Source of the DNA: Bacteroidia bacterium
GTDB lineage: Bacteria; Bacteroidota; Bacteroidia; AKYH767-A; OLB10
Assembly: GCA_020847635.1 (NCBI GenBank)
Contig: JADLBQ010000011.1
Coordinates: 1 to 40,362, forward strand
Direction: 5' to 3'
Length of the DNA: 40,362 nucleotides
Below are positions 34,332 through 40,362 of the stretch, in pieces. Positions within the stretch are counted from its first letter, which is position 1, and each line of letters starts with the position of its first letter. A model generated the notes under the pieces. The model was not told where the DNA came from. It did not search any database and worked only from the letters and a program-made list of their open reading frames with translations. A program made the translations under genes and the position numbers.

Positions 34332-35225
34332 TCAGATCTTGTCGAGCACCAGGGCTAACATAACAAAAGGCAGGTAAATAATTGAAGCATACATCAGGTT
34401 TCTGGCATCCGTATTGGTACAATTCTTATACAGTCTAATGGAAAACCAGGTATAGATAATGGCTGATAGTGTGAGAATTATCGCTGATGTTGATCCGGTT
34501 AATCCGATTAAATAGGGAAGAAGTCCGATTGGAATTAAACAAGAGGCGTAAATAACAGCATGCAGAGCTGATGCTTTGCTTTTCCCACGCGGTGAAGGCA
34601 ATAACTTAAACCCTGCTTTTGAATAATCGTCATCCAACATCCAGGCAAGTGCCCAGAAATGTGGTAACTGCCAGAGAAACTGAATGAGAAACAAGACCAA
34701 TGCTGGTATTCCCAGTTCACCCCGGGCTGCAATCCAGCCAATTAATGGAGGCATTGCTCCGGGTACTGCTCCTACATGAACCGAAAAATAACTAACCTTT
34801 TTCATGGGTGTATAAACAAAGGCATATAGGATTAGAGCAACTATACCAAGCACAGCACTTAGAAAGTTAAGTTTTATTACTAGAACAAAAAAGCCTGATA
34901 TACCCATTAAAATGCTCAGTACTAGTGCCTCTTTTAATTGCATCCGGTTGGCCGGCAAAGGCCGGTTGTGGGTCCGTTTCATTAAAGCATCGGTGTGTCG
35001 TTCATATATTTCATTTAAACTATTTGCTGAGGCGGTAATCAAAATTCCTCCGGCCGATAACCAGAAAAAACGAATCCAGTCAATTGATCCTTCAGCTCCC
35101 AACAGATATGCAAAGGCAGCTGAAAGAACAACAAACATCAAAAGTTTGAACTTAATCAGTAATCCGAAATCATAAACTTTACTGATGATTCCGTTAGAAA
35201 ATACTGTTGCAATTGCCTTCTTCAA
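34332..35225 (-). CDS. ctaB: Protoheme IX farnesyltransferase (heme o synthase)
   Basis: 297 residues, also called CyoE. It has about eight to nine membrane helices. The first prenyl-diphosphate Mg site is N71-EIY-E75-RHT-D79 in NSLNEIYERHTDALMKRTHN, followed by RPLP. The second is DDDYSKAGFKLLP. The enzyme adds a farnesyl group to heme b to give heme o, needed for heme-copper oxidases. The start is a TTG at 35225: no in-frame ATG lies upstream, and the first internal Met is near residue 30, inside a membrane helix. A TATCTTCG box precedes it by 18 nt. It is the first gene of the assembly cassette with sco and DUF420. No oxidase subunits are in the window. Confidence 0.93.
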   Translation of the reverse strand: MKKAIATVFSNGIISKVYDFGLLIKFKLLMFVVLSAAFAYLLGAEGSIDWIRFFWLSAGGILITASANSLNEIYERHTDALMKRTHNRPLPANRMQLKEALVLSILMGISGFFVLVIKLNFLSAVLGIVALILYAFVYTPMKKVSYFSVHVGAVPGAMPPLIGWIAARGELGIPALVLFLIQFLWQLPHFWALAWMLDDDYSKAGFKLLPSPRGKSKASALHAVIYASCLIPIGLLPYLIGLTGSTSAIILTLSAIIYTWFSIRLYKNCTNTDARNLMYASIIYLPFVMLALVLDKI

Positions 35226-35243
35226 CTTTTGCCAAAAACATGG

Positions 35244-35251
35244 CGAAGATA
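35244..35251 (-). promoter_or_regulatory. Putative promoter of ctaB (TATCTTCG)
   Basis: TATCTTCG on the minus strand, one base off TAnnTTTG, ends 18 nt before the TTG start of ctaB. No TTG lies at the usual distance upstream, so support is moderate. Confidence 0.35.
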
Positions 35252-35378
35252 AGACAGCTTACATGCTTGTAGAAAAAATTGCTGAAATGAGGTTTAGTTA
35301 AACTCTAAAATACCCGAAGGTCAGGGCCTTTTTTATTTATTAAAACATTACTCTGTATTAATGTTTCAATCTATTCAC

Positions 35379-35408
35379 TTACGGAAACTCTTTAATAGTT
35401 TTTCGTAA
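35379..35408 (-). terminator. Imperfect stem-loop after the T9SS cargo gene
   Basis: TTACGGAAACT (35379-35389) pairs with AGTTTTTCGTAA (35397-35408) with one bulged base and a 7-base loop, about 40 nt past the stop of the gene ending at 35449. There is no clear U-run after it, so its role as a terminator is weak. Confidence 0.25.
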
Positions 35409-35448
35409 ACCGGTATTCGGCTTTTTGTTGGATAATGGCAGAATAGGA

Positions 35449-36816
35449 TTACTCAATGATTGCAAACCTTAACTTTCTGTTTAAATCAGCACCAGTAACA
35501 TGTATTGAATAAAGGCCACATTGCAACCCGGTATTCAGCCTGATTGTTCGGTCATGTAAATATTCCCTTGAATTGACCCTGCGTCCACGAACATCATAGA
35601 TCTCTATCTTTATTTTGATGTAATCTTTTGAAATATTTAATTCAGGATTTGTACCCGGAGAACCGGTAATAAATAAGGACCAGCTTTGGGCTACTTCCTC
35701 GATTCCAACTGTTGAAATACAGACTGTATCACTTTCTACTGAGCATCCCATGGTGTCAGATAAGGTAAGTCCGTAGCAGCCGGGTAGAGTAATTGTAAAC
35801 TGTGGATTATTGGCTCCCAATAGCATTATCCCATCTACAGTCCATTGATACAGGTAGAGCGGATTATTGATAGATGAAATCAGTAATGGATTGTTATTCT
35901 GAATTACAGGCGTTGGAATCAGGTCAGCAAGAAAAATCAATACAGAGTCTGTATCTGAAATGGAGCAATCTCCATCAGCGCTTAAGGTGAACAGAATATT
36001 ACCGGTTTCTCCCGGCCCCGGAATGTAGCTTGTCACAGCTGATGCTGAATTGATAATTGTGCCTGTTCCACCGCTCCATTGTAAGCCGGTGGCTCCTGCT
36101 GTGTGCCCATGTAACTCAATTACTGAGCCATAACAAAAAGTAGTGTCTTTGCCGGCATTGACATTAAAATTTGTAACCGGAGCCTGACATCCGTAATTCA
36201 GATAGGTAGCTGTCCCATCAGGCGCAAAATCTACAAATGCTCCGTCATTTTCATAGTTTGCTCCTCCAAAATACCCGAATTGATTAATCAGCTTTGCCCT
36301 GTCATAAGTAACCGTGTCACTACATCCTGAAGGTGCTGAAAAAGTAAGAATGGTTGTCCTTAATCCTTGTGAAACATTGTAGTTGGCAAAATGCCCGGAT
36401 GTGTTTCCAGAACATTGAAACAATACATAAACTGTATCATTCAGATTTGCAAATGAATTGGAGGTCAGACTTACAGATTGACTGGTAATCAATATCACTT
36501 TTGAATTTGCCGGCAAAATTCCGTTAACTGGTTCAATCAGGTGGCCGCAACCCTGAATGTTTGAATTAAAGAAAGCAATTGTTGATGCAGTTCCTCCGTC
36601 CTGGCACAATCCCAGCCAACTGTTGTTTGGCCATTGAACCGTTAAAAAAGCGGTGTTTAGGGGACTTCCTCCCACTGAGAAGGTTAGCATCTCATTTTCA
36701 CCTTCAACAGGCCCGCAGGCATCTACCAATATTCTGTTGATTTCAAAACAAGCTTGTGAATGGCTTTGAAAACTGATTAAAATAATTGTTAGAAAAATAA
36801 GTATGTGTTTTCTCAT
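35449..36816 (-). CDS. Secreted T9SS cargo protein with Bacteroidota surface-protein domain
   Basis: 455 residues with a signal peptide (about 1-20, ending SHSQ). The N-terminal domain (about 21-215) opens ACFEINRILVDACG and continues EGENEMLTF, a lamin-tail-like pattern often seen in Bacteroidota secreted proteins, with several cysteines. A middle part (about 220-290) resembles an Ig-like or PKD-like repeat (AGKDTTFCYGSVIELHG). The last ~75 residues look like a T9SS type A sorting domain (KIEIYDVRGRRVNSREY, LNTGLQCGLYSIHV). The protein is probably exported to the surface by T9SS. No catalytic motif is seen, so adhesion or a structural role is a guess. A TATTTTTG box precedes it by 20 nt. Confidence 0.78.
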   Translation of the reverse strand: MRKHILIFLTIILISFQSHSQACFEINRILVDACGPVEGENEMLTFSVGGSPLNTAFLTVQWPNNSWLGLCQDGGTASTIAFFNSNIQGCGHLIEPVNGILPANSKVILITSQSVSLTSNSFANLNDTVYVLFQCSGNTSGHFANYNVSQGLRTTILTFSAPSGCSDTVTYDRAKLINQFGYFGGANYENDGAFVDFAPDGTATYLNYGCQAPVTNFNVNAGKDTTFCYGSVIELHGHTAGATGLQWSGGTGTIINSASAVTSYIPGPGETGNILFTLSADGDCSISDTDSVLIFLADLIPTPVIQNNNPLLISSINNPLYLYQWTVDGIMLLGANNPQFTITLPGCYGLTLSDTMGCSVESDTVCISTVGIEEVAQSWSLFITGSPGTNPELNISKDYIKIKIEIYDVRGRRVNSREYLHDRTIRLNTGLQCGLYSIHVTGADLNRKLRFAIIE

Positions 36817-36836
36817 CGTGAGATTGATTAGCTAAG

Positions 36837-36844
36837 CAAAAATA
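36837..36844 (-). promoter_or_regulatory. Putative promoter of the T9SS cargo gene (TATTTTTG)
   Basis: TATTTTTG on the minus strand is a perfect TAnnTTTG box, 20 nt before the ATG at 36816. A TTG lies 17 nt upstream of the box, slightly shorter than the 19-nt spacing of the rRNA promoters. Confidence 0.5.
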
Positions 36845-36891
36845 GCAGGTCTTTCTTAATTCAATATAATAGAATGCCTGATTAAAAAAAA

Positions 36892-37812
36892 TTATCGAAA
36901 ATGATCCTCATTCCTGAAAATACTCAAATAGGAATCGTACCGGCTTCCGGCAATTATTTTATTTATAAGCGGAATAACGGCACATCCTGCTTCATGGGTG
37001 TGTGTACAATCAGAAAAATAACAGTCCTTGCCAAAAGCAAAAATTTCAGGAAAAAAATGAGATACCTCTTTTGGATTAAATTCAAGTGTTCCAAACTCCC
37101 GGATTCCTGGTGTATCCGTAATAAAACCTCCACCCGGCAAACAGTACATCTGTGCAAAGGTCGTTGTATGTTTACCTTTTAAATGTTGTTCTGATAATAC
37201 TGCGGTTTTCAAATTCATTCCTGGAATCAGAGTATTAATAATGGTTGATTTCCCAACACCTGAATGACCGCCAAAAAGTGTGATTTTCCCTTTTAGAAAT
37301 TCTTTTAATTCGGTTAAGGTCGTTTGGTCAAAAGCCGTAACTTTAAAACAACGATAACCGACTAACTGATAAAGCTCAATAAGCCTATCAGCATAACAGT
37401 TGACTTCACTATCGTAAAGGTCTGACTTGTTGAAGATTAACCCGGCTTTAATCGAGTAAGCTTCTGCTGTTGCCAGAAAACGGTCAATGAACCCTGTTGA
37501 GGTTCGTGGATAGACAGGTGTAACTACCACCATGGCCAAGTCAAGATTTGAAGCCAGAATATGTGCCTGCTTTGAGAGGTTTTTTGATTTTCGGATGATG
37601 TAGTTCTTTCTTGGAAAAACATCAGTTATCCATCCGGATCCTTCTTGAGCATCAACTTCCAGTTTTACGTTGTCTCCAACAACCACCGGATTAGTGGTGT
37701 CAATTCCTTTCAATCTGAACCTGCCTCTTATCCTGCCACTAAAAATTTTCCCTTCACTCCAGATCTCATAGTTAGTCCCTGTTGATTTAATGACAGTCCC
37801 CGTTATCTCCAT
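36892..37812 (-). CDS. rsgA: Ribosome small-subunit-dependent GTPase A
   Basis: 306 residues. An N-terminal OB-fold (about 1-70) is followed by the circularly permuted GTPase order typical of the family: G4 FNKSD (127-131) comes before G1 GHSGVGKST (182-190) and G3 DTPG (233-236). The C-terminal zinc site is C264-x4-C269-x-H271-x5-C277. RsgA helps the late maturation of the 30S subunit. A perfect TAACTTTG box ends 4 nt before the ATG, predicting a leaderless mRNA like that of lipB. The gene is divergent from mtgA; the two start codons are 68 nt apart. Confidence 0.96.
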   Translation of the reverse strand: MEITGTVIKSTGTNYEIWSEGKIFSGRIRGRFRLKGIDTTNPVVVGDNVKLEVDAQEGSGWITDVFPRKNYIIRKSKNLSKQAHILASNLDLAMVVVTPVYPRTSTGFIDRFLATAEAYSIKAGLIFNKSDLYDSEVNCYADRLIELYQLVGYRCFKVTAFDQTTLTELKEFLKGKITLFGGHSGVGKSTIINTLIPGMNLKTAVLSEQHLKGKHTTTFAQMYCLPGGGFITDTPGIREFGTLEFNPKEVSHFFPEIFAFGKDCYFSDCTHTHEAGCAVIPLINKIIAGSRYDSYLSIFRNEDHFR

Positions 37813-37816
37813 GGTG

Positions 37817-37824
37817 CAAAGTTA
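37817..37824 (-). promoter_or_regulatory. Putative promoter of rsgA (TAACTTTG), next to the start codon
   Basis: TAACTTTG on the minus strand is a perfect TAnnTTTG box. Only CACC separates it from the ATG at 37812. The arrangement copies that of lipB. Confidence 0.55.
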
Positions 37825-37880
37825 GGCCCTAAAGAAATTTCAGTTCACCTTCCTTTCTTTGCAATGGAAATTAGATTATT

Positions 37881-38636
37881 TTGAAAAAAATTTTAAGAAA
37901 GACGGTAAAAATTATTCTTAAAGCCTTTGGTTGGTTTTTTCTGGTCAGTGTAGCTTCAGTCATTCTTTTCCGGTTTATTCCTGTCCCCTTTACACCACTG
38001 ATGGTAATCAGGCTTTATCAACAAGCTGTTGATCCGGATATTAAAATGCGATGCACTAAAAGCTGGAAATCACTTGATAAGATATCGGTGAATATCCAAA
38101 AGGCATTCGTTGCAGCTGAAGACCAGAAATTTTTTGAGCATTTTGGATTTGATCGTGAAGCAATTAATAAGGCAATGAAGTACAATGAAAAGCATAAAGG
38201 TAGACGTGTTAAAGGAGCCAGTACCATTACTCAGCAAACTGCCAAGAACCTCTTCCTTTGGCCTTCCCGTAACTGGGTGCGTAAAGGCCTGGAAGTTTAT
38301 TTTACATTCCTTATTGAAACATTCTGGTCAAAAAAAAGGATCCTTGAGGTTTACATGAATATCATTGAAACCGGTAAAGGAATCTATGGTGTGGAAGCGG
38401 CATCAATAGAATATTTTAAAAAGCCTGCCTTAAAAATAAATGCCTCCCAGGCTGCACTCCTGGCAGCCTGCAACCCCAATCCGCGAAGATGGTCACCTAC
38501 ACATCCAACACCTTACATAAAAAGAAAACAAGCCTGGATTCTCAGACAAATGTTTCATATTGATTGGCCAGTTGATAATCAGGAAAAAAATATTCAAAAA
38601 CCAAAAGCAAAACCGGCTCTTATAATTGGATTCTGA
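37881..38636 (+). CDS. mtgA: Monofunctional biosynthetic peptidoglycan transglycosylase
   Basis: 251 residues with one N-terminal membrane anchor (about 12-33). GT51 motifs are complete: FVAAEDQKFFEHFGFD (76-91, with catalytic Glu E80), KGASTITQQTAKNLFLWPSR, RKGLEVYFTFLIETFWSKKR, and ILEVYMNIIETGKGIYGVEA. The enzyme polymerises lipid II into glycan strands at the inner membrane. The start is a TTG at 37881: it is preceded by an AT-rich stretch, and the nearby ATG at 37864 is out of frame. A TTTCTTTG box, one base off TAnnTTTG, lies 19 nt upstream. Its 3' end overlaps the convergent small outer-membrane protein gene by 43 nt. Confidence 0.94.
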   Translation: MKKILRKTVKIILKAFGWFFLVSVASVILFRFIPVPFTPLMVIRLYQQAVDPDIKMRCTKSWKSLDKISVNIQKAFVAAEDQKFFEHFGFDREAINKAMKYNEKHKGRRVKGASTITQQTAKNLFLWPSRNWVRKGLEVYFTFLIETFWSKKRILEVYMNIIETGKGIYGVEAASIEYFKKPALKINASQAALLAACNPNPRRWSPTHPTPYIKRKQAWILRQMFHIDWPVDNQEKNIQKPKAKPALIIGF

Positions 38637-39136
38637 TAGGGAGAATAGCGTTCCTCAATAACATTATCAAGTAATTCAACTTCAAAAGCAGACCGGTTGC
38701 CAATCATTTGCCGGTAACCACCTCCAATAAATAAACTCGGAATATTCTTTCTGGAGAATTTGTTATAATTAAAATCATCCGGTACTTCCATATTAAGAAT
38801 TTCATATTCAACATGAGCAAATAAATTCTCAATCAAATAATATTTGCTGAATACCCTCCCTCCAAAAATATTGGTTGAATATTTATAGTAAATATCATCA
38901 ACACTATAATAGATATAAGTCATTCCTATGCCGGCAATCAGCTGATCCGTAACTCGATACCCGACATTCGGAGAAATATCAATAAAGGTGTAACTTCCAA
39001 ACTGCAAACCCAGGTTTCCTCCAAATACAAGCCTCTGTCCAAATGTTTGATCCTTTACTTCCTGAGGTTGGGCTGATGAATTGGAGCAATAAAAGAAAAT
39101 GTACGAATTAAGAATTAAAACTATGATCCGGCTCAT
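38594..39136 (-). CDS. Small outer-membrane beta-barrel-like protein
   Basis: 180 residues from the ATG at 39136; a longer frame needs a TTG at 39157. The N-terminus MSRIIVLILNSYIFFYCSNSSAQPQ is a signal peptide, possibly with a cysteine-linked variant. Short beta strands alternate, such as RLVFGGNLGLQFGSYTFIDI, PNVGYRVTDQLIAGIGMTYI and IPSLFIGGGYRQMIG, and the C-terminus is RAGFAFGF with a final Phe typical of outer-membrane barrels. It is an OmpA/OmpW-like small barrel with about eight strands; function unknown. A TATCTTTG box lies 18 nt upstream, back-to-back with the SDR promoter. The last 43 nt overlap mtgA in antisense. Confidence 0.75.
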   Translation of the reverse strand: MSRIIVLILNSYIFFYCSNSSAQPQEVKDQTFGQRLVFGGNLGLQFGSYTFIDISPNVGYRVTDQLIAGIGMTYIYYSVDDIYYKYSTNIFGGRVFSKYYLIENLFAHVEYEILNMEVPDDFNYNKFSRKNIPSLFIGGGYRQMIGNRSAFEVELLDNVIEERYSPYQNPIIRAGFAFGF

Positions 39137-39154
39137 CTGCAAATATTGATTTGC

Positions 39155-39162
39155 CAAAGATA
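39155..39162 (-). promoter_or_regulatory. Putative promoter of the small OM protein gene (TATCTTTG)
   Basis: TATCTTTG on the minus strand is a perfect TAnnTTTG box, the same sequence as rRNA promoter P2. It ends 18 nt before the ATG at 39136 and 3 nt from the SDR box. Confidence 0.55.
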
Positions 39163-39165
39163 GAA

Positions 39166-39173
39166 TAGATTTG
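39166..39173 (+). promoter_or_regulatory. Putative promoter of the SDR gene (TAGATTTG)
   Basis: TAGATTTG is a perfect TAnnTTTG box, 9 nt before the ATG at 39183. A TTG at 39146-39148 gives a 17-nt spacer. The two boxes are nearly head-to-head, so the two promoters should compete for polymerase. Confidence 0.5.
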
Positions 39174-39182
39174 CCTCATATC

Positions 39183-39902
39183 ATGAACATGAAAACAATC
39201 CTGATTACAGGTGCTTCTAATGGAATTGGCTATCATACCGCTTTCAGGCTTGCCACTGAATATCGTTGCCGCGTTATAGCCATTTCAAGAAACCTGGAAC
39301 GCCTTCAGATGCTCAAGTCAGATTCAGATGAGCTAACCCGAAGCCAAGCGATTATTCCAGTTAGAATGGATATTACTGATTATGATCTGGAAACACTTCT
39401 GCACGTATTGGATCAAAATGGAATAACTGCTATTGATGCCCTTATCAATAATGCCGGTACGCTCATTAATAAACCCTTTCAGGCATTGACAGATGATGAC
39501 TGGAAAACCACCTTCGAGGTCAATCTCTTCGGAGCTGCTCGGCTGATAAGATCATGCCTGCATCTGCTGAAAAAAAGTAACCAGGCTCATATCGTAAATA
39601 TAGGTAGTTATGGCGGTTTCCAGGGGTCCCAGAAATTCCCCGGACTTTCAGCCTACTCGGCCAGTAAAGGAGGTATGGCAATATTAACAGAAGCCTTATC
39701 TGAAGAATTCAGACAGGATAACATTTCTGTGAATTGCCTTGCACTTGGAACAGTTAATACTGAAATGGTACAAAAAGCATTTCCCGGCATTGTCTCAACT
39801 ACACAGCCAGATCAGACAGCTGCCTTCATCTCATGGTTTTGTTTAAATGGACAAAACTTCTTTAATGGTAAAATTTTACCTGTTACCCTTTCAGCAACTT
39901 AA
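39183..39902 (+). CDS. Short-chain dehydrogenase/reductase (SDR)
   Basis: 239 residues; the ATG at 39183 is used, with ATG at 39189 also possible, while the TTG at 39171 is too early for the promoter. The Rossmann motif is TGASNGIG (9-16), with INNAG and then Y158-SAS-K162. The C-terminal part, ISVNCLALGTVNTEMVQKAFPG, matches classical SDRs. It is a cytoplasmic NAD(P)-dependent oxidoreductase; substrate unknown. The gene sits just before the rRNA operon on the same strand with no shared promoter. Its box lies 9 nt from the start, so its leader is very short. Confidence 0.9.
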   Translation: MNMKTILITGASNGIGYHTAFRLATEYRCRVIAISRNLERLQMLKSDSDELTRSQAIIPVRMDITDYDLETLLHVLDQNGITAIDALINNAGTLINKPFQALTDDDWKTTFEVNLFGAARLIRSCLHLLKKSNQAHIVNIGSYGGFQGSQKFPGLSAYSASKGGMAILTEALSEEFRQDNISVNCLALGTVNTEMVQKAFPGIVSTTQPDQTAAFISWFCLNGQNFFNGKILPVTLSAT

Positions 39903-39970
39903 CTCAACAAGTGTTTTGTCATGTTCTTAAAATACCTTTTAATACTGTTGAAAAAAAAGACCGGTATTCC

Positions 39971-40000
39971 TTGTCAATCCAGAAAGAGAGTTTACCTTTG
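39971..40000 (+). promoter_or_regulatory. rRNA promoter P1
   Basis: TTG at 39971-39973, a 19-nt spacer, and TACCTTTG at 39993-40000, followed by CAGCCC. This is a full match to the Bacteroidota -33/-7 promoter. It shares box, spacing and the CAGCCC start region with P2. Confidence 0.8.
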
Positions 40001-40003
40001 CAG

Positions 40004-40031
40004 CCCGTTTTGAAATAAACCACCAAACGGG
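40004..40031 (+). other. Stem-loop at the P1 transcript start
   Basis: CCCGTTT (40004-40010) pairs with AAACGGG (40025-40031), a perfect 7-bp stem. It would form at the very 5' end of P1 transcripts. No U-run follows. Confidence 0.45.
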
Positions 40032-40088
40032 ATTTGGCAGAAAAGACTTCCAAATAATAAGTTAGTTTGAAAAAAATAATCAGAAGTG

Positions 40089-40118
40089 TTGTGGGTTTAA
40101 TTATTTGAATTATCTTTG
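40089..40118 (+). promoter_or_regulatory. rRNA promoter P2
   Basis: TTG at 40089-40091, a 19-nt spacer, and TATCTTTG at 40111-40118, followed by CAGCCC. Same architecture as P1. Together they form a tandem pair about 118 nt apart, giving a leader of about 130 nt before 16S. Confidence 0.8.
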
Positions 40119-40165
40119 CAGCCCTTTTAAAAAATGAACAGTCTCCGGAAGCGGAATACTGATAC

Positions 40166-40174
40166 GTTCTTTGA
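40166..40174 (+). promoter_or_regulatory. boxA-like antitermination element in the rRNA leader
   Basis: GTTCTTTGA resembles the boxA core (CTTTGA/CTTTAA) used by NusB-NusE for rRNA antitermination. It lies about 80 nt before the 16S 5' end. The function is inferred from position and similarity. Confidence 0.4.
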
Positions 40175-40198
40175 GAAAGATGGAAATAACAAGCCTGA

Positions 40199-40217
40199 CC
40201 TTCAGATTATCTGAAGG
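40199..40217 (+). other. Perfect palindrome in the 16S leader
   Basis: CCTTCAGAT and ATCTGAAGG flank a single T, giving a hairpin with about 8 bp and a 3-base loop. It may be part of the processing stem or a leader hairpin. Confidence 0.45.
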
Positions 40218-40254
40218 GATTGAGTGAAACCTGAGATCAAAATACAAACTTCTT

Positions 40255-40362
40255 ACAATGGAGAGTTTGATCCTGGCTCAGGATTAACGCTAGCGGCAGG
40301 CCTAATACATGCAAGTCGAACGGGATTCAGGGTAGCAATATCTTGATGAGAGTGGCGTACGG
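40255..40362 (+). rRNA. 16S rRNA, 5' end (runs off right edge)
   Basis: The sequence AGAGTTTGATCCTGGCTCAG (40262-40281) is the universal 16S 5' region, followed by ATTAACGCTAGCGGCAGGCC and ATACATGCAAGTCGAACGG. By alignment with E. coli positions 1-16, the mature 5' end is near 40255. The GGATTAACGCTAGCGGCAGGCCT-type start is consistent with Bacteroidota. Only about 108 nt are present, so genus-level placement is not possible. Confidence 0.97.

Larger units (their letters stand above)
39903..40254 (+). other. rRNA operon control region and 16S leader
   Basis: 352 bases without a protein gene. It holds two tandem promoters (39971-40000 and 40089-40118), a stem-loop just after the first (40004-40031), a boxA-like GTTCTTTGA at 40166-40174, and a perfect palindrome CCTTCAGAT-T-ATCTGAAGG at 40199-40217, before the 16S start. 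Confidence 0.7.

Noticed and set aside
1-40362. CRISPR array, insertion sequence, integrase or prophage
   Set aside because: I saw no spaced direct repeats, transposase, integrase or phage structural gene on either strand.

Overview
This 40.4 kb window is a stretch of ordinary chromosome from a member of the Bacteroidota. Five signs agree. Promoter boxes match the Bacteroidota consensus TAnnTTTG. Start codons mostly lack Shine-Dalgarno sequences. Two proteins carry C-terminal type IX secretion (T9SS) sorting domains. gldC is present. The 16S rRNA 5' end is of Bacteroidota type. The window encodes about 33 proteins, one tRNA and the first ~108 nt of a 16S rRNA, packed tightly with many 3-15 nt gaps.

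Layout. 1-948: the N-terminal part of a type IIG restriction-modification enzyme running off the left edge, then a gene-free gap. 949-5417 (-): an M20 amidohydrolase behind a large secreted protein with a degenerate peptidase domain, a propeller and a beta-barrel. 5537-9416 (+): a YdcF-type envelope protein and an AddA/RecB-like helicase-nuclease. 9424-12959 (-): the proteostasis cluster tRNA-Leu(UAG), tig, clpP, clpX. 13057-18465: an O-methyltransferase-like gene, a PhoD-like T9SS cargo phosphatase, dnaG, and an alpha/beta-hydrolase-fold protein without a nucleophile serine. 18632-20925 (+): lipB, a serine hydrolase and a small conserved protein. 20939-22540 (-): a TMTC-like membrane TPR protein. 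22541-23265: a 725 bp gap with a decayed short-chain dehydrogenase fragment. 23266-28614: a DUF349 repeat protein, frr with a Ser/Thr kinase, and a GT2 glycosyltransferase overlapping gldC. 28658-35225 (-): a 1153-residue outer-membrane protein, plsC, and cytochrome-oxidase assembly factors (DUF420, Sco, CtaB). 35449-39902: a second T9SS cargo protein, rsgA, mtgA, a small outer-membrane protein and an SDR. 39903 to the end: tandem rRNA promoters, leader and 16S rRNA.

How it fits together. Most genes are housekeeping: protein folding and turnover, replication priming, translation recycling and ribosome assembly, lipoylation, phospholipid and peptidoglycan synthesis, heme-copper oxidase maturation. 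The accessory part is envelope and secretion biology plus one restriction-modification gene. I found no CRISPR array, no intact insertion sequence, no prophage, and no clear multi-gene novel system.

Most unusual signals: (1) several -7 boxes lie only 4-9 nt from the start codon, which predicts leaderless or nearly leaderless mRNAs; (2) tig starts 15 nt after a tRNA; (3) two enzyme-fold proteins have lost key catalytic residues; (4) a gap holds a recognisable SDR relic; (5) two rRNA promoters have identical architecture.
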